Source: Deltaproteobacteria bacterium
GTDB taxonomy: Bacteria > Myxococcota > Myxococcia > Myxococcales > JAHFDP01
Assembly: GCA_023248955.1 (NCBI GenBank)
Contig: JAHFDP010000041.1
Coordinates: forward strand, 1-38,806
Length of the DNA stretch: 38,806 bases
Direction of reading: 5' to 3'
Below are positions 1 through 7,908 of the stretch, in pieces. A program made the translations under genes and the position numbers. Each line of letters begins with the position of its first letter. Positions within the stretch are counted from its first letter, which is position 1. The notes under the pieces are model-generated. The model searched no databases and was not told the DNA's origin. It saw nothing but the letters and a program-made list of their open reading frames with translations.

Positions 1-116
1 TGCACAAGCGCGCTTGGATGGGCGCGGAGCACGGCGAGATGATGCAGCTCCTCCGCGCGCTGAAGAAAACCTTCGATCCGCAAGGCATCCTGAATCCCGG
101 AAAGCTCGGCGTATGA
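1..116 (+). CDS. glcD: Glycolate oxidase FAD subunit GlcD, C-terminal end only (cut by window edge)
   Basis: Reading from base 3, the frame is open from the window edge to TGA at 114-116 and gives the last 37 residues of a protein. The tail has a Lys/Arg-rich helix, then a helix ending in KKTFDPQGILNPGK. The DPxGILNPGK ending is characteristic of the FAD-linked oxidase C-terminal domain of the GlcD/D-lactate dehydrogenase family. In this family the subunit oxidises glycolate or another 2-hydroxy acid to the 2-oxo acid using FAD. The stop overlaps the start of the next gene (ATGA at 113-116), and glcE and glcF follow, which supports GlcD over a stand-alone D-lactate dehydrogenase. The rest of the gene lies outside the window. 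Confidence 0.85.
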   Translation, partial: HKRAWMGAEHGEMMQLLRALKKTFDPQGILNPGKLGV

Positions 117-1252
117 CATCCGCGATCGAACCGATCATGAATGCATTACGCGAGGCTTCGGTGGGCGACGTCTCGCAATTGGGTGAGGGCGTGTTGGTGC
201 GGCCCGGTGGCGGAATCGAAGCGGCGCGCGCCGTGGAGATGGCGCAGAAAATCTCCTGCAAACTACGCGTGCGCGGCGAGGGCGACATGCTGCACGCGCC
301 GGCGCCAGGTGCACTGGTCATGGATTTGTCGCGGCTCGAGCGCGTGCTCGCCATCGACAAGCAGAGCGCGGTGGCGCGGGTGGAAGCGGGTTGTCAGGTT
401 TCCGCGTTGGAGAATCAGGCACGGAGGGCGGGGTTGACCGTCGGCGAGCTGTTGCCGAGTACGTTGCGCGGATCGGTCGGTGCGTGGCTGGCCGGACCAA
501 CGCGGGGTGCGCGCGCGGTACCGCCGGGCCGTTTGGAAACTGCTGCGCTGGCGGTGGAGATCGTGCTTCCCGACGGAACGCGTGCGCAAAGCCGCGCGGC
601 GCCGCGTTCGGCCATGGGTCCCGATCTCGACCAGCTGGTGGTGGGTGGACAAGGGCGCATTGCGGTGCTTCTCGCGGCAGCGGTGCGACTCCTTCCGGTG
701 GGCGAGATCGCCGATTCGGTTCATGCCTTTGCCGACCGAACGGCCGCGCTCTCGGCGTTGGCGGGGCTCTGCCGCTTGCCACTGCCTCCGGCGCGCGTGC
801 GTGTGGAGTGCGCGGCCAACGGCGTAACTGTGGCGTTACGCTACGGCGGACCGCGAGCTTGGCGCGAAAGTGCGCACGCGAGTGACTGGTTGCACAAGCT
901 TGGCGCCATGCCGCTCGGCAACGCCGAAACGACGCAGGCCCAAGCGCGTCTAGCGGCGCCCGTTCCCTCGACGATCGACATGGAGGCCGACTGGTCCGCG
1001 TTGCCAGCGCTGCTTGACCACGGTGCCGGCGAGGCCGATCTCGTCGCGCTGCACGTGGACGGCGCCTTCGTTTCGCTCTCCACCACCGAGAGTGTCGATT
1101 CGATCGGCTCGGTCGCGGCCGCGGCGGGCGCGCGCATTCTCTGGCCGACGCGGCTTGCACCGACCGATTTCTGGAAACGCTGGGGCGTCGAGGGATCCGC
1201 CGCTTTCGACGCGCTGCAGCTTCTGCTTGATCCCGCGGGGACGCTTCGATGA
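113..1252 (+). CDS. glcE: Glycolate oxidase FAD-binding subunit GlcE
   Basis: This 379-aa protein has a p-cresol-methylhydroxylase/GlcD-type FAD-binding domain (FAD_binding_4). Around residues 120-185 it carries an LPSTLRGSVGAWLAGPTRG stretch that matches the FAD pyrophosphate-binding loop, followed by an LVVGGQGRIAVLLAAAVRLL segment equivalent to the family's VGSEGTLGVITEA motif. GlcE is the second flavin-binding component of the membrane-associated glycolate oxidase and has no independent catalytic domain, so about 350-380 aa is the usual length. The frame is open further upstream to base 14, but ATG 113 is chosen because it overlaps the glcD stop and the residues before it are an implausible Arg-rich run. 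The gene ends by overlapping glcF (ATGA at 1249-1252), so glcDEF are translationally coupled. Confidence 0.87.
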   Translation: MTSAIEPIMNALREASVGDVSQLGEGVLVRPGGGIEAARAVEMAQKISCKLRVRGEGDMLHAPAPGALVMDLSRLERVLAIDKQSAVARVEAGCQVSALENQARRAGLTVGELLPSTLRGSVGAWLAGPTRGARAVPPGRLETAALAVEIVLPDGTRAQSRAAPRSAMGPDLDQLVVGGQGRIAVLLAAAVRLLPVGEIADSVHAFADRTAALSALAGLCRLPLPPARVRVECAANGVTVALRYGGPRAWRESAHASDWLHKLGAMPLGNAETTQAQARLAAPVPSTIDMEADWSALPALLDHGAGEADLVALHVDGAFVSLSTTESVDSIGSVAAAAGARILWPTRLAPTDFWKRWGVEGSAAFDALQLLLDPAGTLR

Positions 1253-2391
1253 GCACGCGTCTTCCCCTCGTTCCCCAGACGGCCGCGGCGGCGTCACGCC
1301 TCTGCGTTTACTGTCCGAAGATGTGCCGCTTCTCCTGCCCCGTGTCGGAAGCGACGCGCAGCGAAACGGTGACGCCGTGGGGAAAGATGACCATGCTGGC
1401 GTTGACCGCCGCGGCGGGTCGCGCGCCTACCGTGCCGGAAGAGGCGGAGGCGCTCTACGCCTGCTCGGGTTGTCTGCGTTGCCAGACCTACTGCACGCAT
1501 GAGAACGACGTGCCGGCCGCGCTCTACGCGGGTCGTGCGGCAGCAGTGCGTGCGGGTGTTGCGCCGGCTGCTGCGGTGTCGGTCGGTGCAGCGTTTCGCG
1601 CGCGCGGATCGCTAGAGGCGATCGATTTGCAATCCGCGGCCACGCGCTGGACGGGGCCAAGAAAACGCGGCGGGGTCTTGTTCGCTGGCTGCGAAGCGCT
1701 GGCCCGCGAACCGCACACCATCGACGCGATGCTGTCAGCGACGAAAGCGCTCGGTGTACCCTTATCGGTGCACACAGCCGCGCCGCTCTGTTGCGGTCGG
1801 CCGTTGCTGGAAGCTGGGTTCGCGGAAGCGTTCGCGGCCCGGGCCGAGCGCGTCGCCACGTCGCTGCGCACGCACGCGGGTGGCCGGGCGGGGCGCGTTG
1901 TCGTGCTCGAGCCGCGTTGCGCGGAGACGATGGTGCGCCACTACGCAAGCGTCGGCGTGGAACTCGCGTTGACGGTGAACACGGCGACAACCTTTCTCGC
2001 TCAACACTTGCCGGCAGCGCCGGATCGTTCGCCGTTTCCTGGGCACGCCGTCTACCACGATGCTTGCGCGCTAGCGCGGGGACTCGCGGAAACCGAAGCG
2101 CCGCGCGAGTTGCTCAAGGCTGCTTTTGCGGGCGGCGTTCATGCGCCCGAAGGTTCCGACGTCCTTTGCTGCGGGGCAGGAGGGCTGATGCCGCGCACGC
2201 TTCCCCTCGTGGCAGCAGGGATGGCGCGGCGGTTGGCGCAGACGCTGCCGGCCGGCGCCGATGACATGGTGGTGAGTGCGAGCGGAGCATGCCGGCGCCA
2301 CCTCGCGGATGTGGGCACCTCGGTCGTTGATCTGGTTGCCGTGGTCTCCCGTTGGCTGGCCGGGGGAAACAAGGGGGTAATGCATGGTTGA
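1249..2391 (+). CDS. glcF: Glycolate oxidase iron-sulfur subunit GlcF
   Basis: This 380-aa protein is the electron-transfer subunit of glycolate oxidase. The N-terminal ferredoxin-like part has two cysteine clusters: CVYCPKMCRFSCP near residue 19 and CSGCLRCQTYC near residue 71. Each ends in a CP/CT pattern typical of a 4Fe-4S site. The C-terminal half has the two cysteine-rich CCG domains of the GlcF/HdrD/GlpC family, seen as PLCCGRPLLE around residue 180 and VLCCGAGGLMPR around residue 305. Electrons from the flavin subunits would pass through these clusters to the membrane quinone pool. The start overlaps the glcE stop, and the 3' end overlaps the next gene by 8 bp. Confidence 0.88.
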   Translation: MSTRLPLVPQTAAAASRLCVYCPKMCRFSCPVSEATRSETVTPWGKMTMLALTAAAGRAPTVPEEAEALYACSGCLRCQTYCTHENDVPAALYAGRAAAVRAGVAPAAAVSVGAAFRARGSLEAIDLQSAATRWTGPRKRGGVLFAGCEALAREPHTIDAMLSATKALGVPLSVHTAAPLCCGRPLLEAGFAEAFAARAERVATSLRTHAGGRAGRVVVLEPRCAETMVRHYASVGVELALTVNTATTFLAQHLPAAPDRSPFPGHAVYHDACALARGLAETEAPRELLKAAFAGGVHAPEGSDVLCCGAGGLMPRTLPLVAAGMARRLAQTLPAGADDMVVSASGACRRHLADVGTSVVDLVAVVSRWLAGGNKGVMHG

Positions 2392-3325
2392 TCGAAAGTA
2401 TTACTTTGTAATCAACCCCCAAAGCGCCAATGGCGCCACCGGGCGAAATTGGGGATCGATGGCGCGCGCCGTTTCGCGCGAGCTTGGCGATTTCGACTAC
2501 GCGTTCACACGCGCGCCGATGGAGGCAGCGGCGGTGACGCGCACCGCGCTCGAGCGTGGATTCGACACCATCGTGGCGGTGGGTGGCGATGGAACTTTGC
2601 ACGAAGTCGTGAATGGATTTTTCGCGCCGAACGACGGCGGTCCGGCGAAGCCAGTGGCCCCAGGAGCAGCGCTGGGCCTCATCCCGCGCGGAACCGGTGG
2701 CGATTTTCGCCGATCCTTGGGACTCGACCTGGAGCTCGGAAGCGCGTTGGCGTTGATCAAGTCGGGTCACACTAAACCGCTGGACGTCGGTCGCGCGACC
2801 TATCGAAATGCCGCGGGGAGGGACGAGCAGCGCTACTTCGTCAATGAGACTTCGTTCGGCATTTCCGCCGAAGCCGCGCGCGAGGTGAACGCCCGATCGA
2901 AAGCGCTTGGTCCGAAGCTGACCTTTGCGTTGGGATCGTTTCGTGCGCTGCTCAATTACCGCGATCGTCGCGTGCGGATTTCACTCGACGGCGCGCCGGC
3001 GAGAGCGTTGACGATCACGAGTGTCACCGCCGCGAACGGACGATTTTTTGGCGGCGGTATGAAGGTCGCGCCCGCGGCGGCGCTCGGCGACGGACTTTTT
3101 TCCATCACCATTTGGAGCGGAATGGGACTCGGCGCCTTCCTCAAACACAACAGTAAACTCTACAGCGGCGCGCACGTGTCGTTGCCGGGGACGCGGTGCG
3201 AGACCGCGAAGAAGCTCGTAGCCGAGAGTGACGAACGCGTGCTGCTGGAGCTAGACGGCGAGCAGCCCGGAACGCTGCCTTGCACAATCGAGATGGTGCC
3301 GTCGGCGATACGACTACTGTGCTAG
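2384..3325 (+). CDS. Diacylglycerol/sphingosine kinase-family lipid kinase (YegS/BmrU type)
   Basis: This 313-aa protein has the DAGK catalytic fold. An INPQSANG motif at residues 10-17 and the VGGDGTLHEVVNG nucleotide-binding loop near residue 66 are hallmarks of the family, and a GLIPRGTGGDFRRSLG segment follows. A C-terminal beta-sandwich includes FFGGGMKVAPAAALGDGLF, another standard family signature. These enzymes phosphorylate diacylglycerol or related lipids at the inner membrane leaflet; the substrate cannot be read from sequence. ATG 2384 lies 8 bp inside glcF and is preceded by AAGGGGG at 2371-2377, a good ribosome-binding site. Co-transcription with glcDEF is likely, although no metabolic link is obvious. 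It converges on polA with a gap of only 10 bp. Confidence 0.87.
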   Translation: MVDRKYYFVINPQSANGATGRNWGSMARAVSRELGDFDYAFTRAPMEAAAVTRTALERGFDTIVAVGGDGTLHEVVNGFFAPNDGGPAKPVAPGAALGLIPRGTGGDFRRSLGLDLELGSALALIKSGHTKPLDVGRATYRNAAGRDEQRYFVNETSFGISAEAAREVNARSKALGPKLTFALGSFRALLNYRDRRVRISLDGAPARALTITSVTAANGRFFGGGMKVAPAAALGDGLFSITIWSGMGLGAFLKHNSKLYSGAHVSLPGTRCETAKKLVAESDERVLLELDGEQPGTLPCTIEMVPSAIRLLC

Positions 3326-3335
3326 CGATTTGCTC

Positions 3336-6023
3336 CTAGTGCACGTCCGCCCAGGCGTGTCCGATGCGAGCATCCACCACCAGCGGTACGTCCAGCGTCG
3401 CCGCGCCTTGCATCGCTTCGATCGCCAGCGCGCGTGCCTTCTGTGCATCTTCTCGCGGTGACTCCACGATTAACTCATCGTGAACTTGTAGGACGATGCG
3501 CGCCGTCGGCAGGTCGCGGGTTAGCGCCGCGTCGAGACGAATCATCGCGAGCTTGATCAAGTCCGCCGCGGTTCCCTGAATCGGCGTATTCACCGCGGCT
3601 CGCTCCGCGGCCTGCCGCGCCGCTGGATTGCGCGAGGCGAGGTCCGGAAAAAATCGCCGCCGGCCGAAGAGTGTGCGCAGTTCACCCTCGTTGCGCGCGC
3701 GCGTCACCGTTTCCTCGAGCCAGCGTTTCACGCCGGCGTAGCGTTCAAAGTAGCGATCGATGATCGCCTTCGCTTCCGCGGGCGGCATGCTCATGCGTGT
3801 CGCGAGGCCATACGCGGAGAGTCCGTAGGCGATGGCGTAGTTGAGCATCTTGGCCGTGTCGCGCATGGGCCGCGTGACGAGCTCCGGTGCCACGCTAAAA
3901 ACTTCGGCGGCGGTGCGCGCGTGTACGTCTTCGTTCTTCGCGAAACTTTCGCGTAACATCGCGTCGCCCGACATGTGCGCAAGCAGCCGCAGCTCGATCT
4001 GTGAATAGTCCGCGCTGATCAACGTCGCGTCCGGCTCGGCGACGAAGGCCTCGCGAATGCGCTTGCCCAGCGGTGTGCGAATCGGAATGTTTTGGAGATT
4101 GGGATCGACCGAGGAGAGGCGGCCGGTGGCGGCCACCGTTTGCGCGAAGGTGGTGTGCAAGCGGCCGTCCGCGCCGACCAGCGGCGGCAGCGCATCGACA
4201 TAGGTTCCCTTGAGCTTCGAGAGTTGCCGATAGTCGCAGACCTTCGCCGGAAGCGGATGCTGCTCGGCGAGTTTGTCCAGCACTTCCTGATCGAGTGTCG
4301 GACCGCTTTTGCCTCGGCGAATCACCGGGAGGTTCAGCTCCTCGAAAATAACTTTGGAGAGTTGCGGGAGTGAAAGAATATTGAATGTATGGCCGGCGAG
4401 CGCGTGAATCTCGGCCATGCTCGCGGCGAGTTGCTGATCGATCTCCCGCGCAATCTCCGCCAGCCGATCCAGATCGAGTCGCATGCCGGTCAGCTCGATG
4501 CGCGCCAAGATCGTGGCCAGCGGACGCTCGATGGACGTGTAGAGATCCCAGAGTTGTGCCTCGCGCAGATCGCTTTCCAAAAGCGGCGCTAGCTTCGCGG
4601 CCGCGGCGGCATGACCGCCCGCGACTTCCGCCGCCAACTCCGGCACGGTGCTCGCCGCGCGCGCCTTTTTCCCTTCACCAAGATGTTCGGCCCACGTCGG
4701 CAACTCCCATGACAACCGATCGCGCGCTACCCGATCGATGGTGTTGTCGCGGCCGGTGGCATCGAGCAGATAGCTCGCGAGCTGTACGTCGAGGCCTGCT
4801 CCGGCCAGCTTGAGCCCGCGCCGGGCCAGCGCAATCTCGACCGCTTTGAGATCGTGCCCGTGCTTGGCAATGCTGGAATTTTCGAGCGCTCCTCGAAGCG
4901 CGGACAGCGCATCCTCGGCGGCGTAGGGCGGCGCGGCGGCGACGAGATCGCGTGGCCAGACGAGCGGTACGTACGCTGCATCGCCGTCGTCCATCGCGAG
5001 CGCGAGGCCGATGAGCTCGTCGGAGAGTGGCGCACCTTCGCTGGTCACACAACAAACGCCGAGCGCGGTAGCCGTTTGCGCGCGTCGCCCGATCGCGTCC
5101 AATGCTTCGCGGCTGTTCACCAATGCGCGCGCGCCCGTCGGTGGGGTCGGCTTGGGCCGCGGCAAATCTTTGAGCAGCCGCGTGAACTCCAGTTCCGTGA
5201 AGAGCGATCGGCACGCGGGCTCGTCGAGCGGTTGCGCCACAAGCGTGTCGAGCGTTGGACACGCGGGAACTTCGATGAGCTCCACCAATTGTCGCGCCAG
5301 CAGCACCTGATCGCGACCCGCTTTCACCAACTCGCGCAACTTCGGCTTCTTGATGGCGTCCGCGTTTTCTAAAATCGCTGACAACGATCCAAATTCCGCG
5401 AGCAGCGCAACGGCGGTCTTCGGCCCCACGCCTTTGAGGCCCGCGACGTTGTCGATGGAATCGCCCATCAGTGCGAGGAGATCGCCCACCTGCTCGGGCG
5501 GCACGCCCCACTTTCCGATCACTTCCGCGCGTGTATACCATTTGTCATACATGGCATCAAAGCAGCGAACGCGGGTCGCGCCAGGCGTCGCGGGATCGCA
5601 AACCAACTGCAAGAGATCTTTGTCACCGCTGATCACCACCACGTCCCATCCGCCCTCGGCCACGCAGCGTCTGGCGAGCGTGGCGATCAGATCGTCCGCC
5701 TCGTAACCGACGCTTTCGATCTCCGGAACGTTCATCGCCTGGCAGACGCGCCGGACCAGTTGAAATTGCGATCGCAGATCTTCCGGCGGCGGCGGACGCG
5801 TGGCTTTGTAGCTTTCCGACAACGCTTCGCGCTGGCCCTTTCCCTCGAGGTCGAAAGCCACCGCGGTATGCGTCGGTTGCGTCTCGCGAATTGCCTTGAG
5901 CAACATGGTGGTGAACCCGAGCGCCGCGTTGGTGGCGGTGCCGTTGCGCGTCGAGAGGTAGGGAATGGCGTGGTAGGCGCGAAAGATGGCGTGCGGGCCA
6001 TCCATCAGAAGGAGCGTCGGCAT
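3336..6023 (-). CDS. polA: DNA polymerase I
   Basis: This 895-aa protein has full-length three-domain Pol I architecture. The 5' nuclease domain (about 1-290) carries MDGPHAIFRAYHA, YEADDLI and ISGDKDLLQLV. A 3'-5' exonuclease-like domain (about 305-480) is followed by a family A polymerase domain with motif A (DYSQIELRLLAHMSGD), motif B (RDTAKMLNYAIAYG) and motif C (QVHDELIVES). Aligned by eye to E. coli Pol I, the exonuclease residues D355, E357 and D424 become Cys, Val and Val, and only the D501 equivalent survives, so proofreading is probably lost. The motif B residue equivalent to E. coli F762/Taq F667 is Tyr. The protein would act in Okazaki fragment processing and excision repair. It is the last gene of a minus-strand run, 18 bp after the double-FHA gene, so it may be partly co-transcribed with secretion genes. 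Confidence 0.97.
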   Translation of the reverse strand: MPTLLLMDGPHAIFRAYHAIPYLSTRNGTATNAALGFTTMLLKAIRETQPTHTAVAFDLEGKGQREALSESYKATRPPPPEDLRSQFQLVRRVCQAMNVPEIESVGYEADDLIATLARRCVAEGGWDVVVISGDKDLLQLVCDPATPGATRVRCFDAMYDKWYTRAEVIGKWGVPPEQVGDLLALMGDSIDNVAGLKGVGPKTAVALLAEFGSLSAILENADAIKKPKLRELVKAGRDQVLLARQLVELIEVPACPTLDTLVAQPLDEPACRSLFTELEFTRLLKDLPRPKPTPPTGARALVNSREALDAIGRRAQTATALGVCCVTSEGAPLSDELIGLALAMDDGDAAYVPLVWPRDLVAAAPPYAAEDALSALRGALENSSIAKHGHDLKAVEIALARRGLKLAGAGLDVQLASYLLDATGRDNTIDRVARDRLSWELPTWAEHLGEGKKARAASTVPELAAEVAGGHAAAAAKLAPLLESDLREAQLWDLYTSIERPLATILARIELTGMRLDLDRLAEIAREIDQQLAASMAEIHALAGHTFNILSLPQLSKVIFEELNLPVIRRGKSGPTLDQEVLDKLAEQHPLPAKVCDYRQLSKLKGTYVDALPPLVGADGRLHTTFAQTVAATGRLSSVDPNLQNIPIRTPLGKRIREAFVAEPDATLISADYSQIELRLLAHMSGDAMLRESFAKNEDVHARTAAEVFSVAPELVTRPMRDTAKMLNYAIAYGLSAYGLATRMSMPPAEAKAIIDRYFERYAGVKRWLEETVTRARNEGELRTLFGRRRFFPDLASRNPAARQAAERAAVNTPIQGTAADLIKLAMIRLDAALTRDLPTARIVLQVHDELIVESPREDAQKARALAIEAMQGAATLDVPLVVDARIGHAWADVH

Positions 6024-6041
6024 GGGGGTTCCTACTACGCG

Positions 6042-7877
6042 CTAATTACAAGCCCCGAGTTTTTTCTTTGCCTTCTGGTGCGCGGGCGAATCGTCGCGTG
6101 TGATTTTAAGCGCGGTCTGCACGTCGTCGCAGCTTCCGGAGTCGGCGAGCCCATCTGCTATTTTGTCAAGTCGGGCCAAACCGTCGGAAATGGCTGGATC
6201 GTTGCGTGCGACGTCGAATCCCGTCGCGAACGATTGGTAGGCCGAGGTGTAGGCGCCGCTGTCGAGATCATGCTCGCCTTTTTTGGCATACGCTTGCGCC
6301 AACTGTGAGCGCATCTGGTCACCATAAAAACTCCGCAGGCCGCTTGGTAAAATCCGTGCGTCTGCGGCCAACGCTTCGCGCCACCGTTGGCTGGCGCCCT
6401 CGAGATCGCCGCGCAGAAAAGTCGCCTGGCCATCGCGGTAGCGACCATCGATGACCTGGAACGCCTCGCGCATGGCCTCGGCGCTAGCGTTGTTGCGATC
6501 GAGCGCACTCAGCGCGTGGCGAGCGCCGTCGAGATCGCCCTGCGCGTACCGAGACGCGGCCTCGCGCAGGGCGGGTTCGCGGTAGCGCTCGGCGAGTTGC
6601 GAATCGGGCGCTGCCTCCGTGGCGGCGCTGGTCGCCGTGCCTCCGAACCAGCGTACGGTATCGGCGGGACAACTCCATGCGACATGCGGTTTTGTCAAGT
6701 GCTGTTCTGCGTCGCGCAGAAGGCGCAACGTTCCTTCGTCGGGCTCCACCGCACAGCGCAAATCGAGCGCGCGGGCGCACGTTTCCGCGGCGCGCGTCCA
6801 CTCGCTGTTGCGGCAAGCGTTTTGGCAGCTCTGCTGAAAACGGCGCGAGAGAAGCGCGGCCAAGCCTAACGCTTGAATGCGTGCGCGCGAGTAGGCCCGG
6901 CTGTCGGGGTCGACCGTGAGGAGTAGTTTCAACGCTTCCTCTTCGTGGCCAAGCTGGGTGCGGGATTCCGCGGCGTGGATCACTTGCTTGAGCTCAGCCT
7001 CGCGCTTGGCGCGACGCAGCGCCGTCCGCGCGCGCTCGTTGATGGGATCGTTGTCGAGAGCCACGGCCAATTCGCGCGCCGCTTCGTCGTAGCGTTCCTC
7101 GTCCAGAAATTCGATCCCGCGTTCGAGCGGATCAACCGTGGTGCCGCGCGCGCCTTCTTGCGGCGTCTGCGTGCGGTGCTTGACGGCGTACATACCCGCG
7201 AAAAAAACGAGAAGCGTCGCACCAAGACCGAGCAAGCGCCGCTGGCGTTTTTGTCCGCGCTTCGACGGCGTGGCGGTAGGCGAGACAAAAATCAACTCGA
7301 CCTCGCCGAAGCGCACTTTCTGCCCGTCCGTGAGCGACGTGTCGCGCGCGATGCGCCGTCCGCCGACGAACGTTCCATTGGCGGAGCCAAGGTCCACCAC
7401 CACATAGCTCCCTTGCGGCGTGCGGCGAAGCTCGGCGTGTTTGCGCGAAACCGAATCGTCGTTGAGCACGACCTCGCAACCGAGATCGCGCCCAACGATC
7501 GCGCGCGCCCCCAAGCGGACCGTTGCGTTGGGCTCCTTGCCAACACCCCGGAGAAAGGGACCGCCGGCGTCGACGCCGCCCTGCGCCGCGCCGCTCAAGT
7601 GCATTCGAAATTCGGCGATTTCAATGGAAGCGCTGCTGCTAATTTCGCAGCGGCCGGTGATTCGTTTTCCATTGACGAAAACGCCGTTTTGACTCTGTAA
7701 ATCTTCCACGAAGACGTGGCCAGCCTCCGCAAAAATACGCGCATGGCGCCGTGAGGCCTCACCTGACTTGAGCACCACATCGCAGTCATCACCACGCCCG
7801 CACACGAGCCCTTTCGGCTCGGGAATCGGATAGGTGGCCACGGCGCAGTCCGGGCTTTTGACGGTGAGCGTCAGCAT
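6042..7877 (-). CDS. Double-FHA domain membrane protein with C-terminal helical repeats
   Basis: This 611-aa protein has two forkhead-associated domains. FHA1 (about 1-95) shows GRGDDCDVVL, RRHARI and LQSQNGVFVNG; FHA2 (about 110-210) shows VGRDLGCEVVL, SRKHAEL and LGSANGTFVGG. A basic patch precedes one membrane span (LLGLGATLLVFFAGMYAV, about 217-234). The rest is an Ala/Arg/Glu-rich helical region resembling TPR repeats, predicted to lie on the other side of the membrane. FHA domains bind phosphothreonine, so the cytoplasmic part probably reads Ser/Thr-kinase signals. The frame extends 7 codons upstream to a TTG at 7898. ATG 7877 is preferred because it gives an MLTLTV start, like the MLRIVI start of the adjacent CpaF, and the frame before it is weak. 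It is likely a regulator or scaffold of the Tad-like machinery encoded beside it; function is inferred from context. Confidence 0.8.
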   Translation of the reverse strand: MLTLTVKSPDCAVATYPIPEPKGLVCGRGDDCDVVLKSGEASRRHARIFAEAGHVFVEDLQSQNGVFVNGKRITGRCEISSSASIEIAEFRMHLSGAAQGGVDAGGPFLRGVGKEPNATVRLGARAIVGRDLGCEVVLNDDSVSRKHAELRRTPQGSYVVVDLGSANGTFVGGRRIARDTSLTDGQKVRFGEVELIFVSPTATPSKRGQKRQRRLLGLGATLLVFFAGMYAVKHRTQTPQEGARGTTVDPLERGIEFLDEERYDEAARELAVALDNDPINERARTALRRAKREAELKQVIHAAESRTQLGHEEEALKLLLTVDPDSRAYSRARIQALGLAALLSRRFQQSCQNACRNSEWTRAAETCARALDLRCAVEPDEGTLRLLRDAEQHLTKPHVAWSCPADTVRWFGGTATSAATEAAPDSQLAERYREPALREAASRYAQGDLDGARHALSALDRNNASAEAMREAFQVIDGRYRDGQATFLRGDLEGASQRWREALAADARILPSGLRSFYGDQMRSQLAQAYAKKGEHDLDSGAYTSAYQSFATGFDVARNDPAISDGLARLDKIADGLADSGSCDDVQTALKITRDDSPAHQKAKKKLGACN

Positions 7878-7908
7878 GTGGTGTGTATTCGGATGCAATA
7901 CAAACGAT

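Noticed and set aside
20-35. A 12-base match to the 3' part of the dispersed repeat
   Set aside because: It lies in the C-terminal coding sequence of glcD, fits that family's residues, and has no further similarity on either side.
3315-3345. A weak hairpin (GTGC-TAG with CTA-GT-GCAC) between the convergent lipid kinase and polA genes
   Set aside because: The stem is only 7 bp with a bulge, has no T-run, and includes polA coding bases; too weak to call a terminator.
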